DNA of 64,000 nt. It comes from Pseudophaeomoniella oleicola. Taxonomy: Eukaryota > Ascomycota > Eurotiomycetes > Phaeomoniellales > Phaeomoniellaceae. Below, piece by piece: positions 63,966-64,000 of the stretch. The stretch spans positions 310,001 through 374,000 of the forward strand of contig QWDQ01000007.1 of the NCBI GenBank assembly GCA_003868215.1, in the 5' to 3' direction. The translations under genes and the position numbers were made by a program. Within the stretch, counting starts at the first letter, position 1; every line of letters begins with the position of its first letter. Under the pieces are notes generated by a model that saw only the letters and a program-made list of their open reading frames with translations, had not been told where the DNA came from and did no database searches.

Positions 63966-64000
63966 TCCAACGGCTTTCTCACAAGCGCTTTAAATGGAGA

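Overview
The window looks like nuclear DNA of a filamentous ascomycete (Pezizomycotina). Genes carry short introns (mostly 48-114 nt) with GTAAGT-like donors and CTAAC-like branch sites. The gene set is typical of that group: a SconB/Met30-type F-box WD40 protein, Atg17, a Zn2Cys6 regulator, a KRE6/SKN1-type GH16 protein and a DHA2 drug/proton antiporter. I cannot place it to class or genus. No rRNA, tRNA, CRISPR, or viral or retroelement copy was recognised. Exon boundaries below were worked out by hand from reading frame, splice signals and family conservation.

Layout. 1-2.1 kb: gene-poor, rich in the palindromes TACCTAGGTA and AGGTACCT. 2.1-9.7 kb: KRE6/SKN1-like glucan protein (+), a disordered orphan (+), and a mitochondrial PDK-family kinase (-). 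10.3-10.6 kb: a 280-bp MITE with perfect 29-bp inverted ends. 10.9-18.4 kb: IRC3-like mitochondrial helicase (-) divergent from Rrn5-like Pol I factor (+), an orphan gene (+), and an Hst3/Hst4-type sirtuin (+). 18.4-33.2 kb: a gene-poor, accessory-looking stretch holding a C2H2 protein, LSM1, a diverged SGNH/PC-esterase-like membrane protein that appears to lack its catalytic residues, and a Zn2Cys6 regulator. 33.2-42.7 kb: NAD kinase (-), exosome subunit Rrp46 (-), guanine deaminase (-), phenol 2-monooxygenase-like flavoprotein (+). 43-64 kb: a dense housekeeping block with SconB (-), Atg17 (+), Rio1 (-), MFS transporter (+), Mcm4 (+), Smc3 (-), and a CBM21 glycogen-targeting PP1 subunit (-).

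Most genes are unlinked housekeeping functions: ribosome biogenesis (Rrn5, Rio1), RNA decay (Lsm1, Rrp46), replication and chromosome cohesion (Mcm4, Smc3, Hst3/4), metabolic control (PDK, NAD kinase, CBM21-PP1, SconB) and autophagy (Atg17). Mcm4 has three MluI-box (ACGCGT) elements upstream, as expected for an S-phase gene.

The most striking observation is at the end of the PDK-family kinase. Its stop codon lies in the context CAA TAG CAA TTA, the classic leaky-stop context of tobacco mosaic virus (CAR-YYA type). It is followed in the same frame by 87 further open codons before TAA. This predicts programmed stop-codon readthrough giving a C-terminally extended kinase of about 518 residues. 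I know of no description of this for a PDK-family kinase.
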